Of a stretch of 64,000 bases of DNA, positions 1-8,876 are shown one piece after another. This DNA comes from Novisyntrophococcus fermenticellae. GTDB lineage: Bacteria; Bacillota; Clostridia; Lachnospirales; Lachnospiraceae. Position 1 is the first letter of the stretch, and every line of letters begins with the position of its first letter. A program made the translations under genes and the position numbers. The notes under the pieces were generated by a model. That model made no database searches. It was not told the DNA's origin and saw nothing but the letters and a program-made list of their open reading frames with translations. The stretch is taken from the NCBI RefSeq assembly GCF_018866245.1, contig NZ_CP076458.1, positions 496,001-560,000 on the forward strand, in the 5' to 3' direction.

Positions 1-1211
1 ATCAGGAAATCAAGGGAACCTTTGGATTCCATGTGGAAGAAAAAGTATGGTATCTGATTCAGGCGAAAGCAGTGATCTGTGCCACAGGGGGAGCGGCAGG
101 GTTATATAAACCAAACAATCCTGGGTTTTCCAGGCATAAGATGTGGTATCCCCCATTTAATACGGGAGCGGGATATGCCATGGGAATCCGTGCCGGTGCC
201 GAAATGACTACATTTGAAATGCGTTTTATTGCGTTAAGGTGTAAGGATACCATAGCTCCTACAGGAACGATCGCCCAGGGTGCAAAGGCGGGGCAGATCA
301 ACAGCAGAGGAGAGAATTATGAGAAAACCTATGGTCTCACCACTTCCCAGAGAGTGTATGGAACGGTACGGGAAAATCTGGAGGGAAGAGGACCCTGTTA
401 TCTGGATACCCGGGGTATTTCCAAAGAACAGGAAGAAGAACTTTACAAGGCTTACTTGAATATGGCCCCCAGCCAGACCTTAAAGTGGGTGGAGGCAGGA
501 AAAGGACCATCCGATGAACCTGTGGAAATCGAAGGCACCGAGCCATATATCGTAGGAGGGCACACGGCCAGCGGTTACTGGGTGGATGAAAAAAGGGAAA
601 CCACGATACATGGCCTGTATGCAGCAGGAGATGTAGCAGGCGGATGTCCGCAAAAATATGTTACAGGGGCTCTGGCCGAAGGAGAGATTGCTGCGCAGGC
701 GGCAGCCTTATATATAAGAGGAAAGGAAATACTTCCCGTAAAAGAGAAGGAGATAGAAAAAAAAGAAAAAGAGTATCTGTCTTTTTTTCGGAACAAATCC
801 GGTACATTTACGATAGATCAGGTAGAGGAGACCATGCAGAAAGTCATGGATCTGTATGCCGGAGGGATATCCGTTCATTATCAATTTAATCAGAAACAGC
901 TTCTGGTGGCAGAGGAGAAGATTCGATTCTTGTCTGCTATCAGTAAAAAACTTCATGCGGGGAATATGGATGATCTGCTCAGAATTTATGAATTGAGGGA
1001 ACGGCTTGTAGTTTGTGAAACGCTGATTGCCCATCTGAGAGCGAGAAAAGAGACGAGATGGCACAGCTTTTGTGAAAATACGGATTATCCCCAAAAGAGT
1101 GATCAGTGGCTCAAATATGTAAATTCCAGGATGGAGGATGGAGCCATACGGATTATCTACAGAGATCTGGTTACGGGAGGTGAGAAGTATGAGCATAAGG
1201 ATTCAAAGTGA
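1..1211 (+). CDS. aprA: Adenylylsulfate reductase alpha subunit (partial, 5' end outside window)
   Basis: The reading frame is open from base 3, so the N-terminus lies outside the window. The visible part is the FAD flavoprotein subunit that reduces adenylylsulfate (APS) to sulfite and AMP. Early on it has a dinucleotide-fold strand ending in ICATGGAAGLY, and later the flavoprotein signature GLYAAGDVAGGCP with the following GALAEGEIAA. The C-terminal part (from about base 700) is helical and charged, as in succinate dehydrogenase/AprA-type proteins. It overlaps the ferredoxin-like aprB by 23 bases and is followed by cysD and cysN. As far as I recall, this gene set occurs in Clostridium acetobutylicum and relatives, where it serves assimilation and not sulfate respiration. 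A generic fumarate reductase-type flavoprotein is the alternative; the neighbours argue against it. Confidence 0.88.
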   Translation, partial: QEIKGTFGFHVEEKVWYLIQAKAVICATGGAAGLYKPNNPGFSRHKMWYPPFNTGAGYAMGIRAGAEMTTFEMRFIALRCKDTIAPTGTIAQGAKAGQINSRGENYEKTYGLTTSQRVYGTVRENLEGRGPCYLDTRGISKEQEEELYKAYLNMAPSQTLKWVEAGKGPSDEPVEIEGTEPYIVGGHTASGYWVDEKRETTIHGLYAAGDVAGGCPQKYVTGALAEGEIAAQAAALYIRGKEILPVKEKEIEKKEKEYLSFFRNKSGTFTIDQVEETMQKVMDLYAGGISVHYQFNQKQLLVAEEKIRFLSAISKKLHAGNMDDLLRIYELRERLVVCETLIAHLRARKETRWHSFCENTDYPQKSDQWLKYVNSRMEDGAIRIIYRDLVTGGEKYEHKDSK

Positions 1212-1503
1212 AAACTGCATCGGCTGCGGACGCTGTATGGAGGTATGCCCGGGGAATCTGATTAAAAAGGATGAAAATGGAAAGGCTTGTATCCGCCGCC
1301 CCCGGGACTGTTGGGGCTGCACCTCCTGTATTAAGGAATGTGCGGTAAACGCCATCGGCTTTTATCTGGGAATTGATATGGGCGGACGTGGCAGCGTGCT
1401 CACGGTTGAAAAGCAGGGGCATATCTGTCACTGGCAAATAGAGAGCCCCGAAGGGCAGGTAAGAATCATAGACGTAGATCAAAGAGATTCCAATAACTAT
1501 TAG
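1189..1503 (+). CDS. aprB: Adenylylsulfate reductase beta subunit, 4Fe-4S ferredoxin type
   Basis: A 104-residue protein with two 4Fe-4S clusters: [12 protein letters not shown] near residue 10 and [11 protein letters not shown] near residue 38. It should pass electrons to the flavin of AprA for APS reduction. I start it at the ATG at 1189, eight bases after a GGGAGG ribosome site inside the aprA 3' end; a longer frame from 1138 has no better signal. The 23-base overlap with aprA suggests translational coupling. After the clusters it has about 50 residues of beta-rich sequence, shorter than the tail of the dissimilatory AprB, as expected for the assimilatory clostridial form. A generic ferredoxin is possible, but the position between aprA and cysD makes AprB the best reading. 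Confidence 0.85.
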   Translation: MSIRIQSENCIGCGRCMEVCPGNLIKKDENGKACIRRPRDCWGCTSCIKECAVNAIGFYLGIDMGGRGSVLTVEKQGHICHWQIESPEGQVRIIDVDQRDSNNY

Positions 1504-1516
1504 GAGGAGAGCGAGG

Positions 1517-2416
1517 ATGAGTGAATTAACCCATTTGGAGGAGTTGGAAGCGGAAGCCATCTATATTATGCGGGAGGTGGCGGCCGAGTGTGAAAATCCC
1601 GTGATGCTGTATTCAATCGGAAAGGACAGCTCGGTTATGCTGCATCTGGCATTAAAGGCATTTTATCCCGAAAAGCCGCCGTTTCCATTTCTTCATATAG
1701 ATACCACATGGAAATTCCGTGAAATGATCGAATTCCGCGACAAAACAGCGGAGGAGCTTGGAATTGAGATGCTTGTGTATACCAATCAGGAAGGTGTGAA
1801 AGCCGGAATCAATCCTTTTGACCATGGTTCGGCCTATACGGATATCATGAAAACCCAGGCGCTGAAGCAGGCACTTAATAAATACCAGTTTGACGCAGCC
1901 TTCGGCGGCGGGCGAAGGGACGAAGAAAAATCCCGGGCAAAGGAACGGATTTTCTCTTTCCGTAATCAGGCGCAGGCATGGGAACCCAAAAATCAGAGGC
2001 CTGAAATGTGGAAGCTTTATAATACCAAGATGCATAAAGGAGAAAGTATTCGTGTTTTTCCAATTTCCAACTGGACGGAAAAAGACATCTGGCAATATAT
2101 CAAACAAGAGAACATCGAAATCGTGCCCCTTTATTTTGCAAAGGAACGCCCCGTCGTATATCGGGATGGAAATATCATCATGGTGGATGACGGCCGGATG
2201 AAGCTTAACCCGGGGGAAGAGATTGTACAGAAGAAGGTTCGCTTCCGGACTCTTGGATGTTATCCGCTTACGGGAGGCTGTGAGTCCGAAGCGGATACTC
2301 TGGATGATATTATCGAAGAAACTTTGCGTGCTGTATCTTCCGAGCGTACCAGCAGAGTAATCGATCATGAGGCAGCAGGCAGTATGGAGAGAAGAAAAAG
2401 GGAGGGCTATTTCTAA
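1517..2416 (+). CDS. cysD: Sulfate adenylyltransferase subunit 2 (ATP sulfurylase small subunit)
   Basis: A 299-residue CysD. It transfers AMP from ATP to sulfate to give APS, with GTP hydrolysis by the partner CysN driving the reaction. It has the PP-loop ATP pyrophosphatase motif [10 protein letters not shown] near residue 35, the family stretch [12 protein letters not shown] near residue 129, and the C-terminal LGCYPLTGG segment followed by an arginine-rich tail (SERTSR). Length matches the family (about 300). The ATG at 1517 follows AGGAGAG; the stop is one base before the cysN ATG. With aprAB upstream and cysN downstream it completes a sulfate-to-sulfite route that goes through APS directly. 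Confidence 0.95.
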   Translation: MSELTHLEELEAEAIYIMREVAAECENPVMLYSIGKDSSVMLHLALKAFYPEKPPFPFLHIDTTWKFREMIEFRDKTAEELGIEMLVYTNQEGVKAGINPFDHGSAYTDIMKTQALKQALNKYQFDAAFGGGRRDEEKSRAKERIFSFRNQAQAWEPKNQRPEMWKLYNTKMHKGESIRVFPISNWTEKDIWQYIKQENIEIVPLYFAKERPVVYRDGNIIMVDDGRMKLNPGEEIVQKKVRFRTLGCYPLTGGCESEADTLDDIIEETLRAVSSERTSRVIDHEAAGSMERRKREGYF

Positions 2417-2417
2417 G

Positions 2418-4076
2418 ATGAAGGGATTGTTGAAATTTATAACCTGCGGAAGTGTTGACGATGGAAAATCCACATTAATCGGCCATATCCTGTACGATTC
2501 CAAACTGCTTTATACGGATCAGGAACGTGCGTTGGAACTGGAATCAAAGGTGGGAAGCCGTGGCGGAGCGTTGGATTATTCTCTTTTGCTGGACGGACTG
2601 ATGGCAGAGCGTGAGCAGGGTATCACGATCGATGTGGCTTATCGTTATTTTACAACAGACAGCCGCAGCTTTATTGTGGCAGACACCCCTGGGCATGAGG
2701 AATATACCAGAAACATGGCGGTAGGTGCTTCTTTTGCAGATTTGGCTGTGATTCTTGTAGACGCTTCAAAAGGCGTACTTGTCCAGACCAGACGCCATGC
2801 CAGAATCTGCTCTTTGATGGGTATCCGGCATTTTGTATTTGCGGTAAATAAGATTGACCTGATGGATTACAGTCACGAAGTTTTCAGGAACATAGAGGGA
2901 CAGATTGGGCAGCTGGTGGAAGAACTGGGATTGACAAATGTAAAAATCATACCAGTATCAGCCACAGAGGGAGATAATGTAACTGTGTCCTCTCAAAACA
3001 TGGACTGGTATCAGGACGAGACACTACTGGCATATCTGGAGCAGGTAGATGTGAGTGATGTGGAAGAAGAGCAGGGATTCTATCTTCCGGTACAGAGAGT
3101 CTGCCGCCCTAACCATGCTTTCAGAGGATTTCAAGGGCAGGTGGAATCTGGAGCAGTAAAGAGGGGACAGGAAATAACCACGCTTCCGAGCGGAGAAACA
3201 GCGATTGTAAAAAGTATCTTCGTGGGAAACCATGAGGTAGTAAAAGCAGAGAAGGGGCAGCCGGTTACCATTCAGCTGGATCGGGAAGTTGATGTATCCA
3301 GAGGATGTATCCTTGAAGATGCTTCTGAAACAAGGGTGGCAAACCAGATAGAAGGCAGAATTTTGTGGATGGATGATATATCTCTTACCGAAGGAAGGAA
3401 TTTCTTTGTAAAAGTGGGTACAAAAACAATTCCGGGTACGGTCACGAAGATCTGTTATTCCATAGATGTGAATACCGGGGAAGAAGAGCGTGCGGATTCT
3501 CTGAAAAAGAATGAGATTGCCTTATGCCGGATTGTATTTGCTCAAAAAATCGTTGTGGATGCGTTCAAACACCATAAAACATTGGGTGAATTCATATTGA
3601 TAGACCGTGTGAGCAATATGACCTCTGCCTGTGGGGTAATTGATAAGGTTTTGGTGCGGGAAGGCGGATCCGGTTACGAAGAGATAAGTGAAGTCCGTTA
3701 CAGATTAAAGGGGCAGCTGCCCATAACCGTAGGATTTTCTAAGGAATCAGATCAGTTCAGCACAGAATTTTTAAAAGATGTGGAAGCAAGACTGACCGGA
3801 TTCGGCAGACATACGTATCTTGCGGAGAATTTAAACGATTTGAATCTCGTGGATGTTGTGAAAGCCCTGTCTGAGGCTGGAATTATAACATTGCTTCCAA
3901 CCACAAGGAAGAAGGAGGAAAAGCTTCTGGATGCGTTGGGAGAATCCTTCTTGAATATTGCTGAAAAGGGTGAGAATCTATCTGTGGAGGATGCTGTAGC
4001 AGCAATTCTCAAGGCATCCTCCCTACAGCAAGCAGAAGAAACATATGTTGACAATGAAGGAGGATTAGGGATATAA
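2418..4076 (+). CDS. cysN: Sulfate adenylyltransferase subunit 1 (GTPase) with a vestigial C-terminal kinase-like domain
   Basis: A 552-residue elongation-factor-type GTPase, partner of CysD. The G1 motif GSVDDGKST, the switch region EREQGITIDVAYR, G3 DTPGHEEYTRNM and G4 NKIDLMD are all intact, followed by the beta-barrel domains. I start it at the ATG at 2418 after GGAGGGC; a longer frame from 2367 overlaps cysD. The protein is about 75 residues longer than a plain CysN. From about residue 450 it resembles an APS kinase (CysC) with GRHTYL and a stretch like VVKALSEAGIITLL, but the place where the kinase P-loop GxxGxGKS should be reads GFSKESDQFS. No APS kinase activity is expected, which fits APS reduction by AprAB without PAPS. 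The C-terminal homology is my reading by eye. Confidence 0.93.
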   Translation: MKGLLKFITCGSVDDGKSTLIGHILYDSKLLYTDQERALELESKVGSRGGALDYSLLLDGLMAEREQGITIDVAYRYFTTDSRSFIVADTPGHEEYTRNMAVGASFADLAVILVDASKGVLVQTRRHARICSLMGIRHFVFAVNKIDLMDYSHEVFRNIEGQIGQLVEELGLTNVKIIPVSATEGDNVTVSSQNMDWYQDETLLAYLEQVDVSDVEEEQGFYLPVQRVCRPNHAFRGFQGQVESGAVKRGQEITTLPSGETAIVKSIFVGNHEVVKAEKGQPVTIQLDREVDVSRGCILEDASETRVANQIEGRILWMDDISLTEGRNFFVKVGTKTIPGTVTKICYSIDVNTGEEERADSLKKNEIALCRIVFAQKIVVDAFKHHKTLGEFILIDRVSNMTSACGVIDKVLVREGGSGYEEISEVRYRLKGQLPITVGFSKESDQFSTEFLKDVEARLTGFGRHTYLAENLNDLNLVDVVKALSEAGIITLLPTTRKKEEKLLDALGESFLNIAEKGENLSVEDAVAAILKASSLQQAEETYVDNEGGLGI

Positions 4077-4212
4077 ATAGGGCAGACTACAGGCAGTATG
4101 CTGTATGTGTGCAGGGACAAAAAGAGATGAAAAAGGGCACTAAAAAGGTAGTCCGTCATAAGACAGTACGAAACTTTAAACTGTTGATGGGCAACTGCCA
4201 AGTAAAATGTCT

Positions 4213-4256
4213 AAAACAAGCGTATCACTCACGGTGAGTGATACGCTTGTTTTTAC
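4213..4256. terminator. Perfect 20-bp hairpin terminator, bidirectional
   Basis: The two arms (4213-4232 and 4234-4253) are perfectly complementary around a single central base. The stem begins with AAAA and ends with TTTT, so it can stop transcription in both directions. It lies 137 bases after cysN and separates the sulfate operon from the uvrA-marR pair. Confidence 0.85.
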
Positions 4257-4405
4257 TGCCTGTCATAATGGGCAGTGTCCATAAGGAAGCAACTACCGCA
4301 CACGGAAATAACGTGATAGACAGCCGACAGACGAATGTATGTATAATGTTGCCGCCGTTTTTAGGGGCCTTCTCTTTATCAAGTATAGAAAATTTATTCT
4401 GAACG

Positions 4406-4434
4406 TTGAAATCACAATTCAGGTGTGTTAAAAT
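4406..4434 (+). promoter_or_regulatory. Sigma-A-type promoter for the uvrA-like/marR pair
   Basis: TTGAAA (4406-4411), a 17-base spacer and TAAAAT (4429-4434) lie 56 bases before the ATG at 4491. The downstream MarR protein may act here, but I see no clean inverted repeat. Confidence 0.6.
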
Positions 4435-4490
4435 ATAGTTAACCCATTCATATATTGACTGTATCACATAAAAAGCAGCGAGGTAAAAGT

Positions 4491-6752
4491 ATGTCTGATA
4501 ATTATATTCAGGTATCAGGTGCAAGGGAACGAAATCTAAAAAACATAAATGTTCTGATACCCAAAAAAGAAATCACGGTTTTTACAGGTGTTTCCGGCTC
4601 AGGAAAATCATCTTTGGTATTTGATACAATAGCGGCAGAATCGCAAAGACAATTAAATGAAACCTACACCAGTTTTATCCGTCACCGTATGCCGCATTAC
4701 GGAAAGCCCGATGTGGACAGTATCGAAAATTTGTCCGTAGCCTTTATTATCAATCAAAAACGATTAGGCGGTAATGCTCGTTCAACAGTCGGGACAATTA
4801 CAGATATTTATTCTGTATTACGGTTATTGTTTTCCAGAATTGGAGAGCCATTTGTAGGTTATTCAGAAGTTTTTTCATTCAACAATCCGGCTGGAATGTG
4901 TGAATATTGCGAGGGCTTGGGAAAAATTGAAACTATTGATATTGAAAAGCTGTTAGATAAGAATAAATCCTTAAATGAGGGAGCTATCCGTTTTCCAACT
5001 TTTGAATCCGGTGGTTGGCGATTAACCCGCTATATTCATTCAGGATTTTTTGATAACGACAAAAAAATTAAGGATTATTCTGCCGAAGAACTGGAGTTGT
5101 TACTTTACGCTGACGCAATTAAGGTTAAAACCCCCACCCCTGAATGGCATAAAACCTCATTGTATGAGGGTTTGATTCCACGCATTGAACGGAGTTTTCT
5201 TAAAAAAGAAGATGGCGAAAAGGTTAGATATGGAAAAGAAATTGAGCGGTTTGTTGTAAAACAGGACTGCCCCCACTGTCACGGAACACGTTTAAATGAT
5301 AAAGTGTTGTCTTGTAAAGTGAACGGTAAAAATATTGCGGAATGTGTAGATATGCAAATTAGTGAGCTTTTGGATTTTGTTCAATTCGTTAATGCGCCTA
5401 TAGCCGCTACAATTGTTTCCGAACTTGTGAATCGAATTCAGCACATGGTATCCATAGGACTGGGCTATTTAAACTTAGGCAGAGACACATCTACACTTTC
5501 AGGCGGGGAATCTCAAAGAATTAAAATGGTTAGCCAACTTAGCAGCAGCTTGACTGACCTTACTTACATTTTTGACGAACCGAGTATAGGGTTACACCCT
5601 TATGACATAAGTGAAATTAATGAGCTTATGCGGTTGTTGCGTGATAAAGGGAATACGGTTCTGATCGTCGAGCATGACCCGGACATGATAAAAATTGCAG
5701 ACCATATTATTGATATGGGGCCGGGTGCTGGAACCCACGGAGGGGAAGTTGTATATCAAGGGAATTTAGATGGGCTGAAAACAGCGGGTACTATCACAGG
5801 AAAGTATTTATCGTATTGCCCCAAGCTCAAACCTGATACTCGTACCCCGAAGGGCTGGCTTTCCATTAAAAATGCAACCATGCATAATTTAAAAAACCTT
5901 TCAGTTGATATACCCAAAGGAGTAATGAATGTTGTAACCGGGGTTGCCGGTTCAGGAAAAAGCACGTTAATTAATGGCGTATTGCCACGGCTGTATCCTG
6001 AAACTGTTTTTATTGACCAAAAAGGGATTCAAGCGTCAAAACGTTCCAACATAGCGACCTTTACGGGTATCTTTGATATTATCAGAAAACTATTTGCGAA
6101 GAGAAACGGCGTAAGCGCCTCTCTATTCAGTTACAATTCGAAAGGTGCTTGTCCTGCCTGCAAAGGTTTAGGGGTCACTTATACAGATTTGGCGTTTATG
6201 GATACAATCGTTACTGTATGTGAGGAATGTCACGGAAATCGCTATACGGATGAAGTGCTTGCCTATCAGCTAAGAGGAAAAAATATTGCTGATGTTCTTA
6301 AAATGACGGTCACGGAAGCCTTAGAATTTTTTCAGGAAAAAGAAATAGTAATGGTACTTAAAAGGCTTTCAGACGTTGGTATCACTTATGTTTCTTTGGG
6401 ACAGCCATTAAGCACGCTTTCAGGTGGAGAATTACAGCGAATAAAACTTGCTTCCGAACTTGAAAACGGTGGCCAGATTTATGTTTTGGACGAACCGTCA
6501 ACAGGGCTGCATATGGCTGATATAAAACAGTTGATTCGTGTAATGAATCGTCTTGTAGACCAAAATTCCACGCTTATTGTTATAGAACACAATTTGGATA
6601 TTATCTGTCAAGCGGATTGGATTATTGACATAGGCCCCTATGCAGGACAAAATGGTGGTAAGATTATGTTTACAGGATTACCGAAAGATTTAATCAACTG
6701 TCCAGATTCTTTAACTGGAAAGTACCTAAAAAAGTATATTAATAAAAAATAG
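4491..6752 (+). CDS. UvrA-like ABC ATPase, short drug-resistance-type paralogue
   Basis: A 753-residue protein of the UvrA family with two ABC ATPase modules. Walker A motifs are GVSGSGKSS near residue 33 and GVAGSGKST near residue 484; signature motifs are LSGGESQRI and LSGGELQRI; Walker B motifs are IFDEPSIGLH and VLDEPSTGLH. Zinc-finger pairs are visible (CEYCEGLG, CPHCHGTR, CPACKGLG, CEECHGN). It is about 190 residues shorter than housekeeping UvrA, like the DrrC/UvrA2 group linked to resistance to DNA-binding drugs. A MarR regulator follows 12 bases later, which fits inducible resistance. The gene is visibly more AT-rich than its neighbours, suggesting transfer. The ATG at 4491 follows GCGAGGT; an upstream start at 4455 lacks a ribosome site. 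Its actual substrate is unknown. Confidence 0.9.
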   Translation: MSDNYIQVSGARERNLKNINVLIPKKEITVFTGVSGSGKSSLVFDTIAAESQRQLNETYTSFIRHRMPHYGKPDVDSIENLSVAFIINQKRLGGNARSTVGTITDIYSVLRLLFSRIGEPFVGYSEVFSFNNPAGMCEYCEGLGKIETIDIEKLLDKNKSLNEGAIRFPTFESGGWRLTRYIHSGFFDNDKKIKDYSAEELELLLYADAIKVKTPTPEWHKTSLYEGLIPRIERSFLKKEDGEKVRYGKEIERFVVKQDCPHCHGTRLNDKVLSCKVNGKNIAECVDMQISELLDFVQFVNAPIAATIVSELVNRIQHMVSIGLGYLNLGRDTSTLSGGESQRIKMVSQLSSSLTDLTYIFDEPSIGLHPYDISEINELMRLLRDKGNTVLIVEHDPDMIKIADHIIDMGPGAGTHGGEVVYQGNLDGLKTAGTITGKYLSYCPKLKPDTRTPKGWLSIKNATMHNLKNLSVDIPKGVMNVVTGVAGSGKSTLINGVLPRLYPETVFIDQKGIQASKRSNIATFTGIFDIIRKLFAKRNGVSASLFSYNSKGACPACKGLGVTYTDLAFMDTIVTVCEECHGNRYTDEVLAYQLRGKNIADVLKMTVTEALEFFQEKEIVMVLKRLSDVGITYVSLGQPLSTLSGGELQRIKLASELENGGQIYVLDEPSTGLHMADIKQLIRVMNRLVDQNSTLIVIEHNLDIICQADWIIDIGPYAGQNGGKIMFTGLPKDLINCPDSLTGKYLKKYINKK

Positions 6753-6764
6753 GAGGTTGACTGA

Positions 6765-7187
6765 ATGGCTATCAAAGAATTAGAGGAAAGTTATGTTCCC
6801 TTTCAATGCATGATTGTATCAGATTCAAATCGGTTCAATGTTGAGGGTGTTTCAACGGCACAATACTATATACTCGACACATTGAATAAGCAAGGGGCGA
6901 AAACTACGAAAGAACTTGCTGAAATGAGAGGTATCTCACAATCTGGCATTTCAAAATTAACAAAGCGTTTGCTGGAAAAAAAGTATATTATTCAAGAAAG
7001 GCAGACGAATGACCGCCGATCTTACAATATTGTTCTTACCAAAGAAGGGAAAACTTTTTTAAATCGGGTTGAGGATTTTGGAAATGAAATTATGAACTTA
7101 ATTGAAGAAGCATTAACAAAGGAAGAAGTACATGCTTTTTCAATGATGTGCAAAAAAATTACGAACTTATACGCAGAAAAGCAATAG
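6765..7187 (+). CDS. MarR-family transcriptional regulator
   Basis: A 140-residue winged-helix protein. It shows the MarR pattern: an N-terminal dimerisation helix, the recognition region TTKELAEMRGISQSGISKLTKRL (given in pieces: TTKELAEMRG near residue 46, ISQSGISKLT after it), and the wing with the family stretch QTNDRRSYNIVLTKEG. AGGAGG lies eight bases before the ATG, and the gene starts 12 bases after the uvrA-like stop, so the two are one transcript. It most likely controls its own operon in response to a small molecule. Like its partner it is AT-rich. Confidence 0.9.
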   Translation: MAIKELEESYVPFQCMIVSDSNRFNVEGVSTAQYYILDTLNKQGAKTTKELAEMRGISQSGISKLTKRLLEKKYIIQERQTNDRRSYNIVLTKEGKTFLNRVEDFGNEIMNLIEEALTKEEVHAFSMMCKKITNLYAEKQ

Positions 7188-7213
7188 GCATACTTAGACA
7201 GTGTCGTCAATAG

Positions 7214-7330
7214 TCGCATAGTAGAATGTGTGCAGGACTTTCCATTGCAGTTATTCCAGTGCTTATTTTACATGTTTTGTGTTCTAATTATTTTATTGGT
7301 GGAATGACCGCCGGAGCAGTAAAAGGTTAG
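7214..7330 (+). pseudogene. C-terminal stub of a MalG-type sugar ABC permease
   Basis: Codons from 7232 to the TAG at 7328-7330 read AGLSIAVIPVLILH and end in GGMTAGAVKG. This is the usual last 30 residues of MalG-family permeases; the intact permeases in this window end MSGVKG, SAGSVKG and MSGLKD. The frame is closed by a TAG at 7211, so only about 35 codons remain, directly after marR. The stub has no upstream partner here: the missing part was probably lost when the uvrA-marR pair arrived or in a later deletion. Confidence 0.7.
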
Positions 7331-7415
7331 GGAGGGGACTGTCACACTAAAATAGCATTTTCCTTCATATCCACATATAATATTATGATTTTGAATTTAT
7401 AATCGGAGTATAGTT

Positions 7416-8315
7416 ATGAGACTGAACTATCCATATTTGGGTTATAAAGAGGAATGTCAGCAGGTTCCGATACAGTTTCCAGCACAACACCAGCCTGTGC
7501 AGCCAGGTCTGGAAACGCTTATGAATCCGAAACCTATTTTTGATAATCCTGAATATAAAGGAACGGGAAAATTAAAAGGAAAGGTCGTACTGATTACAGG
7601 CGGTGACAGTGGTATCGGCAGAGCGGTAGCTTTGATTATGGCTAAGGAAGGTGCGGATATTTCCATTGTTTATTACGATGAACATGAGGATGCACAGTTT
7701 ACGAAGGAATGTGTAGAAAAGCAGGGAAGAAAATGTATCCTGATTGCAGGAGATGTACAAGACGAGGTATTCTGCAGGCAGGCGGTTGCAGAAACCGTCA
7801 AGTCATTGTGCCGGCTGGATGTATTGGTGAATAATGCAGGGGTACAATTTCCACAGGATAGTATTGAAGATATTACGGATGAACAGCTTAGAATAACCTT
7901 TCAGGTTAATATGTTTTCAATGTTTTATATGACAAAAGCTGTATTGCCGCATCTGAAGGCGGGAAGTACAATTATCAATACTACCTCCGTAACCGCCTAT
8001 CTTGGAAATAGATTAATGATTGATTATGCAAGTACAAAAGGTGCAATTGTCAGCTTTACCCGCGCGATGGCAAATTCTCTTGTATCAAAGGGAATTCGGG
8101 TTAATGCAGTGGCACCGGGTCCCGTCTGGACTCCACTTCAACCGGCAAGCTGGCCGCCTGAATATATCACGACTTTGGGCAGCAATACACCCATGAAAAG
8201 ACCTGCGCAGCCATGGGAGCTGGCTCCCACATATGTTTATCTTGCGACTGATGATTCCTCTTATGTGACGGGGCAGGTTCTTCATGTAAATGGCGGCGCT
8301 TCCATGCAGTCATGA
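7416..8315 (+). CDS. Short-chain dehydrogenase/reductase, general-stress type
   Basis: A 299-residue SDR oxidoreductase. After about 50 extra N-terminal residues rich in Pro and Gln (PIQFPAQHQPVQPG) comes the NAD(P)-binding TGGDSGIGRA near residue 66, then NNAG, the catalytic serine region TTSV and the active-site YASTK near residue 210. The N-terminal extension and the ending GQVLHVNGGASM place it with the Bacillus YdaD/YhxD (GSP39) group, which are stress-linked dehydrogenases of unknown substrate. A TATAAT box at 7376-7381 lies upstream, with no convincing -35. It is a single gene, closed by the terminator at 8323. Confidence 0.9.
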   Translation: MRLNYPYLGYKEECQQVPIQFPAQHQPVQPGLETLMNPKPIFDNPEYKGTGKLKGKVVLITGGDSGIGRAVALIMAKEGADISIVYYDEHEDAQFTKECVEKQGRKCILIAGDVQDEVFCRQAVAETVKSLCRLDVLVNNAGVQFPQDSIEDITDEQLRITFQVNMFSMFYMTKAVLPHLKAGSTIINTTSVTAYLGNRLMIDYASTKGAIVSFTRAMANSLVSKGIRVNAVAPGPVWTPLQPASWPPEYITTLGSNTPMKRPAQPWELAPTYVYLATDDSSYVTGQVLHVNGGASMQS

Positions 8316-8322
8316 TATAGCA

Positions 8323-8367
8323 AAAGAGCCCTAAATGCTTGAAAAAATCAAGCACTTAGGGCTCTTT
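8323..8367. terminator. Hairpin terminator between the SDR gene and the tRNAs
   Basis: AAAGAGCCCTAA and its complement TTAGGGCTCTTT close a stem with one bulged A and an A-rich loop. The A run on one side and T run on the other would serve both the SDR gene and the converging tRNA transcript. Confidence 0.8.
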
Positions 8368-8372
8368 ATAAG

Positions 8373-8444
8373 AGGCGCAGACCGGATTTGAACCGGTGAA
8401 TCGAGGTGTTGCAGACCTATGCCTTACCACTTGGCTACTGCGCC
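8373..8444 (-). tRNA. tRNA-Cys (GCA)
   Basis: On the minus strand, GGCGCAG at the 5' end pairs with CTGCGCC at the 3' end. The anticodon loop reads TCTGCAA with anticodon GCA, and the T-loop GGTTCAAATCC is standard. No CCA is encoded. It is the second gene of a two-tRNA transcript after tRNA-Glu. Confidence 0.95.
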
Positions 8445-8448
8445 ATAA

Positions 8449-8520
8449 TGACTCCGACGGGAATCGAACCCGTGTTACCGCCGTGAAAGGGCGATGTCTT
8501 AACCGCTTGACCACGGAGCC
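8449..8520 (-). tRNA. tRNA-Glu (UUC)
   Basis: On the minus strand the acceptor arms GGCTCCG and CGGAGTC pair; the anticodon loop CTTTCAC gives UUC, and the T-loop GGTTCGATTCC is standard. Four bases separate it from tRNA-Cys. Confidence 0.95.
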
Positions 8521-8583
8521 ATATGATATCTGATTAATTTTACAGCGGTCTGCTTACGTCCTTCAAAGCAGTGACCGAGAATT

Positions 8584-8612
8584 ATAATATCATATACTCC
8601 ACTTATTTGCAA
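8584..8612 (-). promoter_or_regulatory. Promoter of the tRNA-Glu/tRNA-Cys transcript
   Basis: Minus strand TTGCAA (8612-8607), 17-base spacer, TATTAT (8589-8584), 64 bases before tRNA-Glu. The rest of the 356-base gap 8521-8876 is AT-rich and holds only this and the promoter at 8802. Confidence 0.6.
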
Positions 8613-8801
8613 GCCTTTTTTGACCTTTTTTATAATAACGTCTATCTTAATCTTATTCAGTTGCTTTATCCAATATGTGCCGGTGTGCAGACTTTTTTTG
8701 ATTTTATTTTATCAAAGCTCCAATAATGACAATATTTATGTTTTAATAAGAAAATTTGACGAAAAAGGTAGGAATAAATATCATTTATATATCTAAAATA
8801 A

Positions 8802-8830
8802 TTGATTTTACGGAGATATAATGGTAAAAT
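8802..8830 (+). promoter_or_regulatory. Promoter of the first sugar ABC operon
   Basis: TTGATT (8802-8807), 17-base spacer, TAAAAT (8825-8830), 46 bases before the ATG at 8877. No obvious operator repeat, and no regulator gene lies beside this operon. Confidence 0.5.
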
Positions 8831-8876
8831 ATCCATAAATAAAACAATAATATTGTTTTAAAAGGAGGATGAGTGT

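Larger units (their letters stand above)
4077..4490. other. Intergenic region between cysN and the uvrA-like gene
   Basis: Holds a strong perfect hairpin at 4213-4253 and a promoter at 4406-4434, listed separately. A 36-codon frame from 4127 ends inside the hairpin and has only a weak ribosome site, so I do not call it. I see nothing else. Confidence 0.6.

Noticed and set aside
4127..4237. 36-codon frame after cysN starting MKKGTKKVV
   Set aside because: Weak ribosome site and it ends inside the terminator hairpin.
4225..4524. 99-codon minus-strand frame over the uvrA promoter region
   Set aside because: Overlaps the promoter, terminator and uvrA start; no ribosome site and no known domain.
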